From: Chryseobacterium scophthalmum
GTDB lineage: Bacteria > Bacteroidota > Bacteroidia > Flavobacteriales > Weeksellaceae
Reading direction: 5' to 3'
Assembly (NCBI RefSeq): GCF_900143185.1
Contig: NZ_FSRQ01000001.1
Coordinates: forward strand, 434,001-498,000
Length of the DNA stretch: 64,000 nt
The position numbers and the translations under genes are program-made. The notes beneath the pieces are model-generated. The model was not told where the DNA came from and made no database searches. It saw only the letters and a list, made by a program, of their open reading frames with translations. This document shows, piece by piece, positions 26,793 through 36,669 of the stretch (the first letter of the stretch is position 1; each line of letters opens with the position of its first letter).

Positions 26793-28526
26793 ATGGAAAC
26801 ATTAAAAGCTCAAAAAGAACAGGCTACACCATCTAAAAAGAACAACAATGGTTTTTTCAAACCAGCAGTTCAAAAGAAACTGAGTGTAGGTTCGGCTAAT
26901 GATTCTTATGAAATAGAAGCCGATCGAGTTGCTGATAAAGTGATGAAAATGTCTGAACCATCTCCACAAGTCACGCATTCGGGAGCTTTATTGCAAAGAA
27001 AATGTGCTACTTGTGAACAGGAAGAAAAACTTCAGATGAAACCTTTGGCAGAAACTATTTCTCCATTAATTCAACGTTCATCAACAGAAAACGGTGGAGT
27101 TGCACCAAATCATGTTGAAAACCAAATCACTTCGAGTAAGGGCGGCGGAAACAGCATGGATCATGAAACAAAAAACTTTATGGAAAGTCGTTTTGGAACT
27201 GATTTTTCGGCAGTGAAAATTCATACAGGAAATGAGGCCGTACAAATGAGCAGAGAATTGAATGCACAAGCTTTTGCAGTTGGAAATGATATTTATTTTA
27301 ATGAAGGAAAATATAATCCGAATTCAGATAAAGGCAAACATTTGTTAGCGCACGAATTAACGCATACGATACAGCAAAGTGGGAAAATTAATAAAAAAAT
27401 AATTCAAAAACTGGGAGATACTTCTACTATTCCTGCGGGATTATCATGTGCAGTACCTCCGAGTAATACAATGCAACAAACTGTTTATTATTTTCAGAAT
27501 GATAATTCTACCTTGACGGCTGAACAACAGGCATCGTTAAGATCTATGGCTGAAGTTTGGGTTTCTTCAGGATCGAATATTCCAGTGAGAATTGACGGTT
27601 ATGCAAGTGCAGCGGGAGAACATAATCACAATTGGACGCTTTCTTGTTTAAGGGCAGAAAGTGTGAAAAATGTATTAATTTCAAATGGTGTTTCTCAGAC
27701 AGTGATCACCGCTTACATGAATGGTGAAACAAATGATTTTGGAAACGAAGAGCAAAATCGGAGAGTTAATATTTATATGAATGTTCCAACTCATGTTCCT
27801 ACTCCTGTAGATCCTTATTATCATCCTGTTCTGGGAAATAACGAATGTGACGACCCGACGTATTGTACATCATATACAACTGCTGCAGAAATTGCCGCAG
27901 CAAAAAACTATTTGCTCACTACTTTTATACCTATTTTGGAGACAACTTTTGGTTCTGATGTCGGAGCTTTGTGGCGTTCATATCTTAGCAGAAGGCGAGG
28001 AGACAGTTTAGCGCCGAGAATATTCAGCACTTTAGGGAACAGCATTCATGATGCTTTCAGTACAAACTGGAGTATCGATAGTGAAGTAGACAGAGTTTTA
28101 GATTTAATTTCAACGAGATTAAGCAGAGGTTATGGTAATGTTACACAACCTTTAGACAACTTTATTTCAGCTTCAGAAAAACAGTTGCATACAGATTTTT
28201 CAAATCCTTTTTCAATACCTGGAAATATCGCAGGAGGAATAGGAAGCAGTGATGCGGGCGTCGATTACAGAAAGATTACTTGGGGAGATGTTTCGTTTAG
28301 TATTACCGAACTTCCTACGGGAAACAGAATTGTCACCATTGAAGCATTTGTAAATTTTGAAGTAAAAGATGCTATTGATTTTTGTCCGGGACAATGCGGT
28401 GCTATTCTTGAGCAAAGTTTAGCTACAATTAAAATGAGCAGATTAGAAGCAAGCGGCGAAGCGTATGATGTTCCTTTTATTGTACGTTTTCCGGGACCAA
28501 GAAATACAAAAACTGTTATTGTTTAG
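26793..28526 (+). CDS. DUF4157 (eCIS-core) protein with OmpA-like domain, candidate cargo
   Basis: 577 residues. A leader of about 100 residues contains 'SYEIEADRVADKVMKMSEP' and 'RKCATCEQEEKLQMK' (a CxxC site). The DUF4157 domain (about 120-195) has 'MESRFGTDFSAVKIHTGNEA' and the HExxH motif HELTH at 187-191, consistent with a metallopeptidase-like fold. An OmpA-like domain follows at about 228-335 ('IDGYASAAGEHNHNWTLSCL'). The last 230 residues are an unassigned domain with two close Cys ('FCPGQCGAIL'). DUF4157 proteins are strongly linked to eCIS and are thought to be loaded effectors. The leader is nearly identical to that of the next gene. Confidence 0.82.
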   Translation: METLKAQKEQATPSKKNNNGFFKPAVQKKLSVGSANDSYEIEADRVADKVMKMSEPSPQVTHSGALLQRKCATCEQEEKLQMKPLAETISPLIQRSSTENGGVAPNHVENQITSSKGGGNSMDHETKNFMESRFGTDFSAVKIHTGNEAVQMSRELNAQAFAVGNDIYFNEGKYNPNSDKGKHLLAHELTHTIQQSGKINKKIIQKLGDTSTIPAGLSCAVPPSNTMQQTVYYFQNDNSTLTAEQQASLRSMAEVWVSSGSNIPVRIDGYASAAGEHNHNWTLSCLRAESVKNVLISNGVSQTVITAYMNGETNDFGNEEQNRRVNIYMNVPTHVPTPVDPYYHPVLGNNECDDPTYCTSYTTAAEIAAAKNYLLTTFIPILETTFGSDVGALWRSYLSRRRGDSLAPRIFSTLGNSIHDAFSTNWSIDSEVDRVLDLISTRLSRGYGNVTQPLDNFISASEKQLHTDFSNPFSIPGNIAGGIGSSDAGVDYRKITWGDVSFSITELPTGNRIVTIEAFVNFEVKDAIDFCPGQCGAILEQSLATIKMSRLEASGEAYDVPFIVRFPGPRNTKTVIV

Positions 28527-28597
28527 AACAATAAATCATTTATAATAACAGAAAACATAAGTATAATTGAATATGTGGAATTTTAAAATATTTAAAA

Positions 28598-30241
28598 ATG
28601 AGAACACATCAATATCAAGAAAAATCTACTTTTGTCAGAAATACGGGGGTGTTTTTTTCACCTGTAATTCAGAAGAAACTTACAGTCGGTTCGTCGAATG
28701 ACTCTTACGAAAAAGAAGCCGATCGAGTTGCTGATAAAATAATGAAAATGTCTGAGCCTTCTTCACAAGTCACACATTCAGGAGCTTTATTACAAAGAAA
28801 ATGTGCCTCTTGTGAGCAGGAAGAAAAACTTCAGATGAAACCTTTGGCAGAAACCATTTCTCCATTAATTCAACGTTCATCTTCAGAAAGTGGAGGCGTT
28901 GCTCCAACTCAAGTTGAAAGTCAGATAAACTCCAGCAGAGGAGGTGGAAGCAACATGGACAACGAAACCAAAAACTTCATGGAAAGCCGTTTTGGAACTG
29001 ATTTTTCGGCAGTGAAAATTCATACAGGAAATGAGGCCGTAAAAATGAGCAGAGAATTTAATGCACAAGCTTTTGCAGTTGGAAATGATATTTATTTTAA
29101 TGAAGGAAAATACAGCCCGAATTCTGATTCTGGAAAACATTTATTGGCGCATGAGTTAACACATACGGTACAACAAAGTGGTGGAGTTGGGAAAAAAGTG
29201 CAGAAAAATGATGACAAAAGTATTCCAGATCCAGATCCAGAAACTGAAATGGGGAAAAACATCATTACTTCTTCTGCAGATGGATTAAAAATTGGTATTT
29301 ATGACCATAATGAAGGAGAAATGAAGCGTAAATCAAATGAGTGGGCATTGGCAGAAAATGCTATTGGATTTGAAGGAATAAAACCAGACGTTAAACTAAC
29401 TAATCTTGTTTTCGGAAAAGCAATTTCTGATGAAAATAACAGTGGGAAAGCCATAAATACAATTTCTACTATCGCAAAAACCTGTGTTGATAAAGCAAAT
29501 AAGCTTAGTGGAGTAACATCAGGGGATCAATATAAAATTAAAACTTTAGCTTTTTTTGCACATGGCACAGAAGGATGGTGCAGTATTACTCCTATATCAG
29601 GAAATGAAGGAAAAAAATTAGTAAAAAATGTGGCAGCATCACTAAAAAATGATGTTGACATTATTATATATGCTTGTAGCGTAGCTAATTCTCCTTCTGA
29701 GATTCATGATGATTGGGATAAAGGTACTATGGACGCAGGCGGAAAAGATTCAATGGCTGAGGGGGTTAGAGATGAACTATTTGACCAAAATATAACATCA
29801 GGTAAAGTTTGGGGGCATACAACTGTTGGGCATGTTACACGCAATTTTGCTCTCCGTTATTTTAAGTCAGATTCAAAAGATACAGAAGGATTGTCTTATG
29901 TAAGTGAATATGTTTTTACACCATATGATGAATATTTGATAAGACAGGAAGTCATAAATCAATTAACAACTGATGGGTTTGATCCTACTGCTATTGATAC
30001 TGAAAAATTAATAAGCTATCAAATTAAAAATCTTCGCAAACATTTTTATAAATGCTATGCTCAGGCAAATGATAAATTGAAATATAATCAAAGAAATTTA
30101 GCGGAAGCCGCTCCAAATCATCCATTAGAAGTTGCAAAAATCATAAACAATTATTGGGATACGGCTTATTGGCCTGAAATAAAAACTACTTATATAGCTA
30201 AGATTGTAAAGCATTTTAAATTGGTAAAAGCAAGTAAATAA
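28598..30241 (+). CDS. DUF4157 (eCIS-core) protein with a clan CD cysteine-peptidase-like tail, candidate effector
   Basis: 547 residues. The first ~195 residues parallel those of the preceding protein: same leader, CxxC site, DUF4157 domain with HELTH at 185-189. The remainder is different. At about 315-365 it has 'KTLAFFAHGTEGWCSI', then 'DVDIIIYACSVAN': a His-Gly and an Ala-Cys placed at strand ends, as in caspase-like and DUF4347-type clan CD peptidases (candidate dyad His322 and Cys360). The last 100 residues are helical. This is a polymorphic-toxin-like layout: common loading part, variable payload. Peptidase activity is inferred from the two motifs only. Confidence 0.8.
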   Translation: MRTHQYQEKSTFVRNTGVFFSPVIQKKLTVGSSNDSYEKEADRVADKIMKMSEPSSQVTHSGALLQRKCASCEQEEKLQMKPLAETISPLIQRSSSESGGVAPTQVESQINSSRGGGSNMDNETKNFMESRFGTDFSAVKIHTGNEAVKMSREFNAQAFAVGNDIYFNEGKYSPNSDSGKHLLAHELTHTVQQSGGVGKKVQKNDDKSIPDPDPETEMGKNIITSSADGLKIGIYDHNEGEMKRKSNEWALAENAIGFEGIKPDVKLTNLVFGKAISDENNSGKAINTISTIAKTCVDKANKLSGVTSGDQYKIKTLAFFAHGTEGWCSITPISGNEGKKLVKNVAASLKNDVDIIIYACSVANSPSEIHDDWDKGTMDAGGKDSMAEGVRDELFDQNITSGKVWGHTTVGHVTRNFALRYFKSDSKDTEGLSYVSEYVFTPYDEYLIRQEVINQLTTDGFDPTAIDTEKLISYQIKNLRKHFYKCYAQANDKLKYNQRNLAEAAPNHPLEVAKIINNYWDTAYWPEIKTTYIAKIVKHFKLVKASK

Positions 30242-30318
30242 TTGCAATGACAAAATAAATACTGTGCATAGGTATTTTACCAAATCATACAATTCTCCAG
30301 CTGAAACAACACATAAAA

Positions 30319-30425
30319 ATGAAAAAACCTATACTCATTTTTTCAAACCCATCATTCAAAAAAATGAGTGTAGGTTCGATTAAATATTAATATCAAATAG
30401 AATCCACCCAAATTAAGGATAAATG
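30319..30425 (+). pseudogene. Remnant of a third DUF4157 leader
   Basis: Translated in two frames, this stretch gives 'THFFKPIIQK' followed by 'KMSVGSIKY' and then a stop and 'YQIE', matching the leader of the first DUF4157 protein (FFKPAVQKKLSVGSANDSYEIE). The frame changes at a run of seven A where eight would keep the frame, and a TAA follows shortly after. The similarity stops within about 35 residues. It looks like a decayed or partly deleted extra cargo gene. Confidence 0.65.
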
Positions 30426-30443
30426 AATTTAAAAATAGTATAA

Positions 30444-31736
<1,293 letters not shown>

Positions 31737-31800
31737 TATATCAATCATTTTTAGATTAATGTGTATGTATTATTGTAAATAATTGTTAATTTGAAATAAC

Positions 31801-31812
31801 TTAAACGTATAA
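31801..31812. promoter_or_regulatory. Candidate LacI-type operator (distal)
   Basis: TTAAACGTATAA, preceded by ATAAC, is an 11-of-12 match to the perfect palindrome at 33050-33061, which has the same left flank (TTAAC). The central CG palindrome is the usual shape of LacI/GalR operators. It lies about 210 bp before the regulator gene. Confidence 0.6.
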
Positions 31813-31976
31813 CCAATGTTGTTTTTATTGTATAATGCAAATATTATAATGTTAATTTAAAATACAAATATTGAATTAAAATGCTGATTTTCAAATAATT
31901 GTATTTAATATGGTTTTTGAAATAAAAATTTGCCAAGTTACACTTTTTTCTGAATTGACGAAAAAAAAAATGACTA

Positions 31977-32007
31977 TTGTTTTTTTAATTTATTATTAAA
32001 TAATTTG
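31977..32007 (+). promoter_or_regulatory. Candidate promoter of the LacI-family regulator operon
   Basis: TTG at 31977-31979 and ATAATTTG at 32000-32007 are 20 bp apart, the Bacteroidetes -33/-7 spacing. The -7 element differs from TAnnTTTG only at its first base. The regulator's ATG is 18 bp downstream of the -7 element. Confidence 0.4.
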
Positions 32008-32024
32008 CACTGTAAATCAGAATA

Positions 32025-33032
32025 ATGAAAAAGGCATCCATTAAAGATATTGCTAGAATTGCAGGAGTTTCCGTAGCAACAGTTTCTTATGTTCTGAACA
32101 AAAAAGAAGGACAGAGAATCAGTGAAGATACCAAAAAAAAAATTTTTGAAATTGCTGAAACGATTAACTATACGCCAAACAGAATGGCAAAAAGTCTTAA
32201 AAATAACAGAACAAAATTATTAGGTCTTATAGTTGCCGATATCTCCAACGACTTTTACTCGAGCATAGCAAGAAATCTTGAAGATAAAGCCTTAAAATTA
32301 GGATACACTTTAATTATTGGAAGCTCAGATGAAAATGCCGAAAAGTTTGAAAAACTAATTGATCTTTTTTCTCAACAACAGGTAGATGGAATGATTGTCG
32401 CTCCAGTTGTAGGTTCTGAAGGTGCTCTTTCGAAGTTGATTAATAAAAATTATCCTGTAGTTACGATTGATAGATATCTGAAAGGAATAAATATTCCAGG
32501 CGTTATTTTGAATAACAAGGAAATTGCCGAAACTACAACATCCTATCTTTTAGAAAAAAATTTTGACGAAATAATTTATATAGGTTATGATACCAAATTA
32601 CCCCATCTTTTAGACAGAAAATTGGGTTTTGATACAAGTCTTGCAGATTCTGGAAAAAATATTGTTAAAAAAAATATTCTTGTAGGCCTCGAAAATATTA
32701 CAGAAGAAATTCAGACCAAACTTGAGCAAGCTTTAGGTAAAAAACCAAAGAATATTGTGCTTTATTTTTCGAGTAACAAACTTGCAGTCGCTGGTCTTGC
32801 TTACCTTGTTAGGAATAATATTAATGTTCCGGAACAGGTTTCTGTACTGGCTTTTGATGAGACAGAAGCATATAAATTATTTCCTGCAGATATTACTTAT
32901 GTACAGCAACCCTTAGAGGAAATGGCAGATGAAACAATTAAATTACTTGATTTACAAATAAATCAATATTCAACTACAGCCAAAAAAATAACACTATCAG
33001 GAAATTTAATTATTAAAAATTCAATAAAATAA
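32025..33032 (+). CDS. LacI family transcriptional regulator
   Basis: 335 residues. The N-terminal LacI helix-turn-helix is 'SIKDIARIAGVSVATVSYVL' with hinge 'NRMAKSLKNNRTKLLGLIV'. The periplasmic-binding-protein-like sensor domain fills the rest ('DISNDFYSSIARNLEDKA', 'QQQVDGMIVAP', 'VSVLAFDETEAYKLF'). It should bind a sugar or sugar phosphate and control the operon that follows. Two palindromic sites with central CG flank it, one upstream and one in the 36-bp gap before the kinase gene, suggesting autoregulation and control of the operon. Confidence 0.93.
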   Translation: MKKASIKDIARIAGVSVATVSYVLNKKEGQRISEDTKKKIFEIAETINYTPNRMAKSLKNNRTKLLGLIVADISNDFYSSIARNLEDKALKLGYTLIIGSSDENAEKFEKLIDLFSQQQVDGMIVAPVVGSEGALSKLINKNYPVVTIDRYLKGINIPGVILNNKEIAETTTSYLLEKNFDEIIYIGYDTKLPHLLDRKLGFDTSLADSGKNIVKKNILVGLENITEEIQTKLEQALGKKPKNIVLYFSSNKLAVAGLAYLVRNNINVPEQVSVLAFDETEAYKLFPADITYVQQPLEEMADETIKLLDLQINQYSTTAKKITLSGNLIIKNSIK

Positions 33033-33049
33033 TTTTTTTATCAATTAAC

Positions 33050-33061
33050 TTAAACGTTTAA
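33050..33061. promoter_or_regulatory. LacI-type operator in the regulator-kinase gap
   Basis: TTAAACGTTTAA is a perfect 12-bp palindrome with central CG, ending 7 bp before the kinase start codon. It matches the upstream site at 31801-31812 at 11 of 12 positions including a shared AAC on the left. The position would let the regulator block transcription into the kinase and transport genes or mask the leader. Confidence 0.7.
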
Positions 33062-33068
33062 TCTAAAT

Positions 33069-33980
33069 ATGAATAATAATAAATCTTACACCGTTTGTTT
33101 CGGAGAAGTTCTCTGGGATATTTTTCCAGCCGGATCTAGAGCTGGTGGTGCGCCTTTCAATGTTGCATATAATCTTGATAAAATGGGAGTAGAGGTTCGG
33201 ATGATCAGCAAGATCGGAAAAGATAAACTTGGAAATGAACTTCTGAATAAAATTAAAAGTTGGGATATCTCTACAGATTATGTTCAGATTGATGAAGAAA
33301 AACCAACTGGAACTGTCATTGCGAATTTCGATCAACACGGTGAAGCACATTATGATATCGTTGAGAATGTAGCTTGGGATTATATCCAGATTACTCCGGA
33401 GCATAAAAAGTTGATAAAGAATTCTGAAGCCTTTGTTTTTGGAAGTCTGATTGCCAGAAATGAAGAATCTAGAAACACTCTTCTAGCGTTGATAGAGTTT
33501 TCAAAATTTAGAGTGTTTGATGTGAATTTCCGTCCACCGTTCATTGATTTTGAATTAATTAAAATATTGCTTCACAAAGCACATTTAGTAAAGATGAACA
33601 AAGCAGAATTAAGAACGATAATCGAGTTTCTTGATGAAGAATATATTGACGAAGATAATAGTATTAGGCATATTCAAAATTATTTTGATCTGAATGAGAT
33701 TGTCCTTACCAAAGGGAGCAAAGGTGCAAGATATTTTGTAGGAAACGAAAACTATACTTTCTCTGCAGTTTCAATAGAAATTACAGACACTGTGGGTAGT
33801 GGAGATTCTTTTCTTGCCGGTTTTTTATCTAAGAGAATTAAAGGCAGAAGTCCTCAGGAAATAATGAAACAGGCGGTTTCTTTAGGAGCTTTTATTACTT
33901 CAAAATCAGGTGCTTGTCCGGATTATTCCTATGAAGCCTTCAAATCTTTTCGAGAAGAGCATTACAGTCAAACTATTTAA
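33069..33980 (+). CDS. PfkB-family carbohydrate kinase (fructokinase-like)
   Basis: 303 residues. PfkB signature features: 'GEVLWDIFPAGSRAGGAPFN' at the start (substrate-binding GGAP) and 'DTVGSGDSFLAGFL' with the catalytic Asp and anion-hole Gly residues at about 238-251. The GGAPFN pattern and short N-terminus favour fructokinase or a related hexokinase. In this operon it would phosphorylate the sugar imported by the neighbouring MFS protein. It lies 36 bp after the regulator with an operator between and 9 bp before the transporter. Confidence 0.88.
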   Translation: MNNNKSYTVCFGEVLWDIFPAGSRAGGAPFNVAYNLDKMGVEVRMISKIGKDKLGNELLNKIKSWDISTDYVQIDEEKPTGTVIANFDQHGEAHYDIVENVAWDYIQITPEHKKLIKNSEAFVFGSLIARNEESRNTLLALIEFSKFRVFDVNFRPPFIDFELIKILLHKAHLVKMNKAELRTIIEFLDEEYIDEDNSIRHIQNYFDLNEIVLTKGSKGARYFVGNENYTFSAVSIEITDTVGSGDSFLAGFLSKRIKGRSPQEIMKQAVSLGAFITSKSGACPDYSYEAFKSFREEHYSQTI

Positions 33981-33989
33981 ATCAATATT

Positions 33990-35234
33990 ATGAATACTGC
34001 AAAATTTACAGAAAAGAAATATGTTGTTATATTGGCATTCGTTATTTCGTTATTTTTCTTTTGGGCAATTGCTTTGACGATGGGGGATGTATTGAACAAG
34101 CATTTTCAAAATGTCCTCAATATTTCCAAATCAAAATCAGGATTGGTGCAGCTTTCCATCTTCGGAGCTTACGCATTGATGGGAATTCCTGCGGGATATT
34201 TTATGAAAAAATTTGGTTACAAAAAAGGCGTTATTTTAGGATTATCTCTTTTTGCTCTTGGCTCTTTTCTTTTTATTCCTGCTGCTAACCAAATGTCATT
34301 TAATTTTTTCCGAATTGCTCTTTTTGTTTTGGCAATGGGAATGGCCACTTTGGAAACTGTTGCCCATCCTTTTGTAGCTGCATTGGGAAATGAAAAAACA
34401 AGTGACCAAAGGGTAAATTTTGCACAATCTTTTAATGGTTTGGGCGCAATTATAGGCCCGCTTTTAGGAGGTTATTTTATCTTTGGAAAATCAGGATTAG
34501 AAGATAATTCTTTAGATTCTGTAAAAGATCTTTACACTTGGATTGGTGTTGTAATTTTAACAATAACCATTGTTTTTTCATTTATTAAAGTTCCAAGCTT
34601 GAAAGACCCTCATGCAGAAGATATTCAGGTTTTAGAAAATGAAAATGGAGTAGAATCTTCGGTTTCAGATCCTCACGCACCACTTTACAGACAGAGACAT
34701 TTTATTTTTGCTGTTGTAGCTCAGTTTTTCAACATTGCTGCACAGGGCGGAACCTGGGCGTATTTCATCAATTACGGAGTAGAAAAAATGCACCTTCCGG
34801 AGATTCAAGCGTCCTATTATTTTTCATTAAGTATGGCAATGATGATGATCGGTCGTTTTGTAGGAACTTTCCTTATGAAGTTTATCGCTCCTAATAAGCT
34901 TTTGGCAATCTTCACAGGGTGTAATATTGTACTTTGTTTGGTTATTTCCCAAAGTTTTGGCTGGGCATCTTTTATCAGTTTGATATTATTAAACCTATTC
35001 TTAAGTGTAATGTATCCGACTATTTTCAGTCTTGGGTTGAAGAGATTAGGCAACAAAGTTCCACAGGCTTCTTCATTCCTGGTAATGGCGATGTTTGGTG
35101 GTGCCGTTTTTCCTCCTTTAATGGGAAAAATTGCCGAGAAAGATATTGCACACGCTTACCTTCTTCCAATCGTTTGTTATTTTGTGATTCTGTTATTTGC
35201 TTTGAAATTTTATAAGCCAAAGACACTTAAATAA
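33990..35234 (+). CDS. Sugar MFS transporter (FucP-like)
   Basis: 414 residues with about 12 hydrophobic helices. 'FFFWAIALTMGDVLNKHFQN' in the first helix region, 'GAYALMGIPAGYFMKKFGYK' and 'QSFNGLGAIIGPLLGGYFIF' are typical of the FucP/sugar:proton symporter group of the major facilitator superfamily. It imports a hexose across the inner membrane. It follows the kinase by 9 bp; the outer-membrane protein begins 1 bp after its stop, so translation is coupled. The sugar could be fructose, fitting the kinase, but the sequence alone does not prove it. Confidence 0.88.
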   Translation: MNTAKFTEKKYVVILAFVISLFFFWAIALTMGDVLNKHFQNVLNISKSKSGLVQLSIFGAYALMGIPAGYFMKKFGYKKGVILGLSLFALGSFLFIPAANQMSFNFFRIALFVLAMGMATLETVAHPFVAALGNEKTSDQRVNFAQSFNGLGAIIGPLLGGYFIFGKSGLEDNSLDSVKDLYTWIGVVILTITIVFSFIKVPSLKDPHAEDIQVLENENGVESSVSDPHAPLYRQRHFIFAVVAQFFNIAAQGGTWAYFINYGVEKMHLPEIQASYYFSLSMAMMMIGRFVGTFLMKFIAPNKLLAIFTGCNIVLCLVISQSFGWASFISLILLNLFLSVMYPTIFSLGLKRLGNKVPQASSFLVMAMFGGAVFPPLMGKIAEKDIAHAYLLPIVCYFVILLFALKFYKPKTLK

Positions 35235-35235
35235 G

Positions 35236-36648
35236 ATGAAGAACTTTAATGTTTTTAAATGCAGCTTTTGGTTTATTTTCATCATTAGCCAGGTTTTTCA
35301 CGCACAAATTGTGATCACCAACAAAGATTTTTCATTCGGAACAACAGGAAGAATTGGAGCAGGATATTCTCCAAATGCTGATGGAAAAACAGGTAGACAA
35401 CTGAATCTTAATAATCAGGGTTCACTTGGAGGAAGAATGGATCAAGGCGATTATGTAGATTTTTTGCCCGCTTTTCATTTCACTCCCATTGTAAATGGCG
35501 ACAGTGTAAAAACTACGAAAATCGATATGCAGACGAGACTGAGTTTCTATTCTGGTGGAACTTTTCTTGGAAATGTAGATTCAAAATCAAATCAGGGAAT
35601 GATCATTGCGTTGCCTGAAGCTTTTGTGGAAGCAAGAAATATTTTGGGAAGCGATTGGGATGTTTGGGCCGGATCACGATGGCTGAGATATGACGATATT
35701 CATATTGCGGATTATTTTTACTTTGATGATCATTCTGCGACAGGATGGGGTTTGAGACATAAAAACACCAGATTCTCAATGTTTTTTCCGGCAGCGATTG
35801 ATACTGCAGCAAGTAATTCTACACCATATTCTTACACAAATGTCATTAGTGGAACAAAAAATCTGATCTACAGACAACGGGAAGTTTTTATATTGGAACA
35901 GATTATTCCATTCAAAAATAATATTCATAAACTGAAACTTCTTGCCGAATTTCATAACGTAGAAAAATCGGGTGAAAATTCTATGGAGCAATATCCGTCA
36001 GACAATGGATGGGTTGTAGGTGCAAAACTGAATACCAATTTAAAAACAAAAATTGCAGGTTCTTTTAACCAAATATCGATAAGATACGGAAACGGAATCG
36101 CCAACGGAGGTGACAGCGGAAACACCCAAACCTGGCGAACTTATGGTGCTCCGGACGAAATTACTAAAACCTACAAAGGTGCTTATTCTTTGACGGCGGT
36201 TGAGCATATTTTACTCAATATTTCCAATAAATGGTCAGCTAATGCTTATGCTGTTTTTACGATGAGTAAAGGAGGTTCGGACAGTAATAATAAAGCAATT
36301 GATTATTATAAACGAGAAATTTTCAATAAGAAATCTGAATTCAATACAGGTCTTAGAGCGACTTATTATGTTAACAACTGGTTTCATATTCTATCAGAAT
36401 TACATTTTGCTACGAGAAAAGACGGCAATCAAAACTCAGCTTCGATGACGAAATTAGTTTTGGCACCAACGATTGTTCCGACAGCAGAAAGAAGTGTTTG
36501 GGCAAGGCCGAATATTCGTTTTATTGCAGAAGTTTCAAGATATAATAATCAGGCAATGAACAGTCTGTATTCACCATTTTTACAACAATCTGGTTCTAAA
36601 AGATTCGGAACTTACCTTGGTGTGAGAACAGAATGGTGGATTTTCTAA
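35236..36648 (+). CDS. Outer-membrane beta-barrel protein of the sugar operon (porin-like)
   Basis: 470 residues with signal peptide 'CSFWFIFIISQVFHAQ'. A barrel-like alternation of aromatic and polar residues follows throughout, and the end 'FGTYLGVRTEWWIF' has an aromatic C-terminal residue suited to the Bam machinery. It resembles LamB/OprB-type carbohydrate porins of Bacteroidetes in size and in the segment 'DWDVWAGSRWLRYDDIHIAD'. Its place between sugar importer and epimerase suggests it admits the same sugar across the outer membrane. Confidence 0.75.
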   Translation: MKNFNVFKCSFWFIFIISQVFHAQIVITNKDFSFGTTGRIGAGYSPNADGKTGRQLNLNNQGSLGGRMDQGDYVDFLPAFHFTPIVNGDSVKTTKIDMQTRLSFYSGGTFLGNVDSKSNQGMIIALPEAFVEARNILGSDWDVWAGSRWLRYDDIHIADYFYFDDHSATGWGLRHKNTRFSMFFPAAIDTAASNSTPYSYTNVISGTKNLIYRQREVFILEQIIPFKNNIHKLKLLAEFHNVEKSGENSMEQYPSDNGWVVGAKLNTNLKTKIAGSFNQISIRYGNGIANGGDSGNTQTWRTYGAPDEITKTYKGAYSLTAVEHILLNISNKWSANAYAVFTMSKGGSDSNNKAIDYYKREIFNKKSEFNTGLRATYYVNNWFHILSELHFATRKDGNQNSASMTKLVLAPTIVPTAERSVWARPNIRFIAEVSRYNNQAMNSLYSPFLQQSGSKRFGTYLGVRTEWWIF

Positions 36649-36669
36649 TTAAAATTTAAAATAACAAAA

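Noticed and set aside
26793..28526. Idea that the DUF4157 protein with the OmpA-like domain is an outer-membrane anchor
   Set aside because: No signal peptide or lipobox is present, and it sits in the eCIS cargo position with the eCIS-core leader, so a loaded cargo is more plausible.
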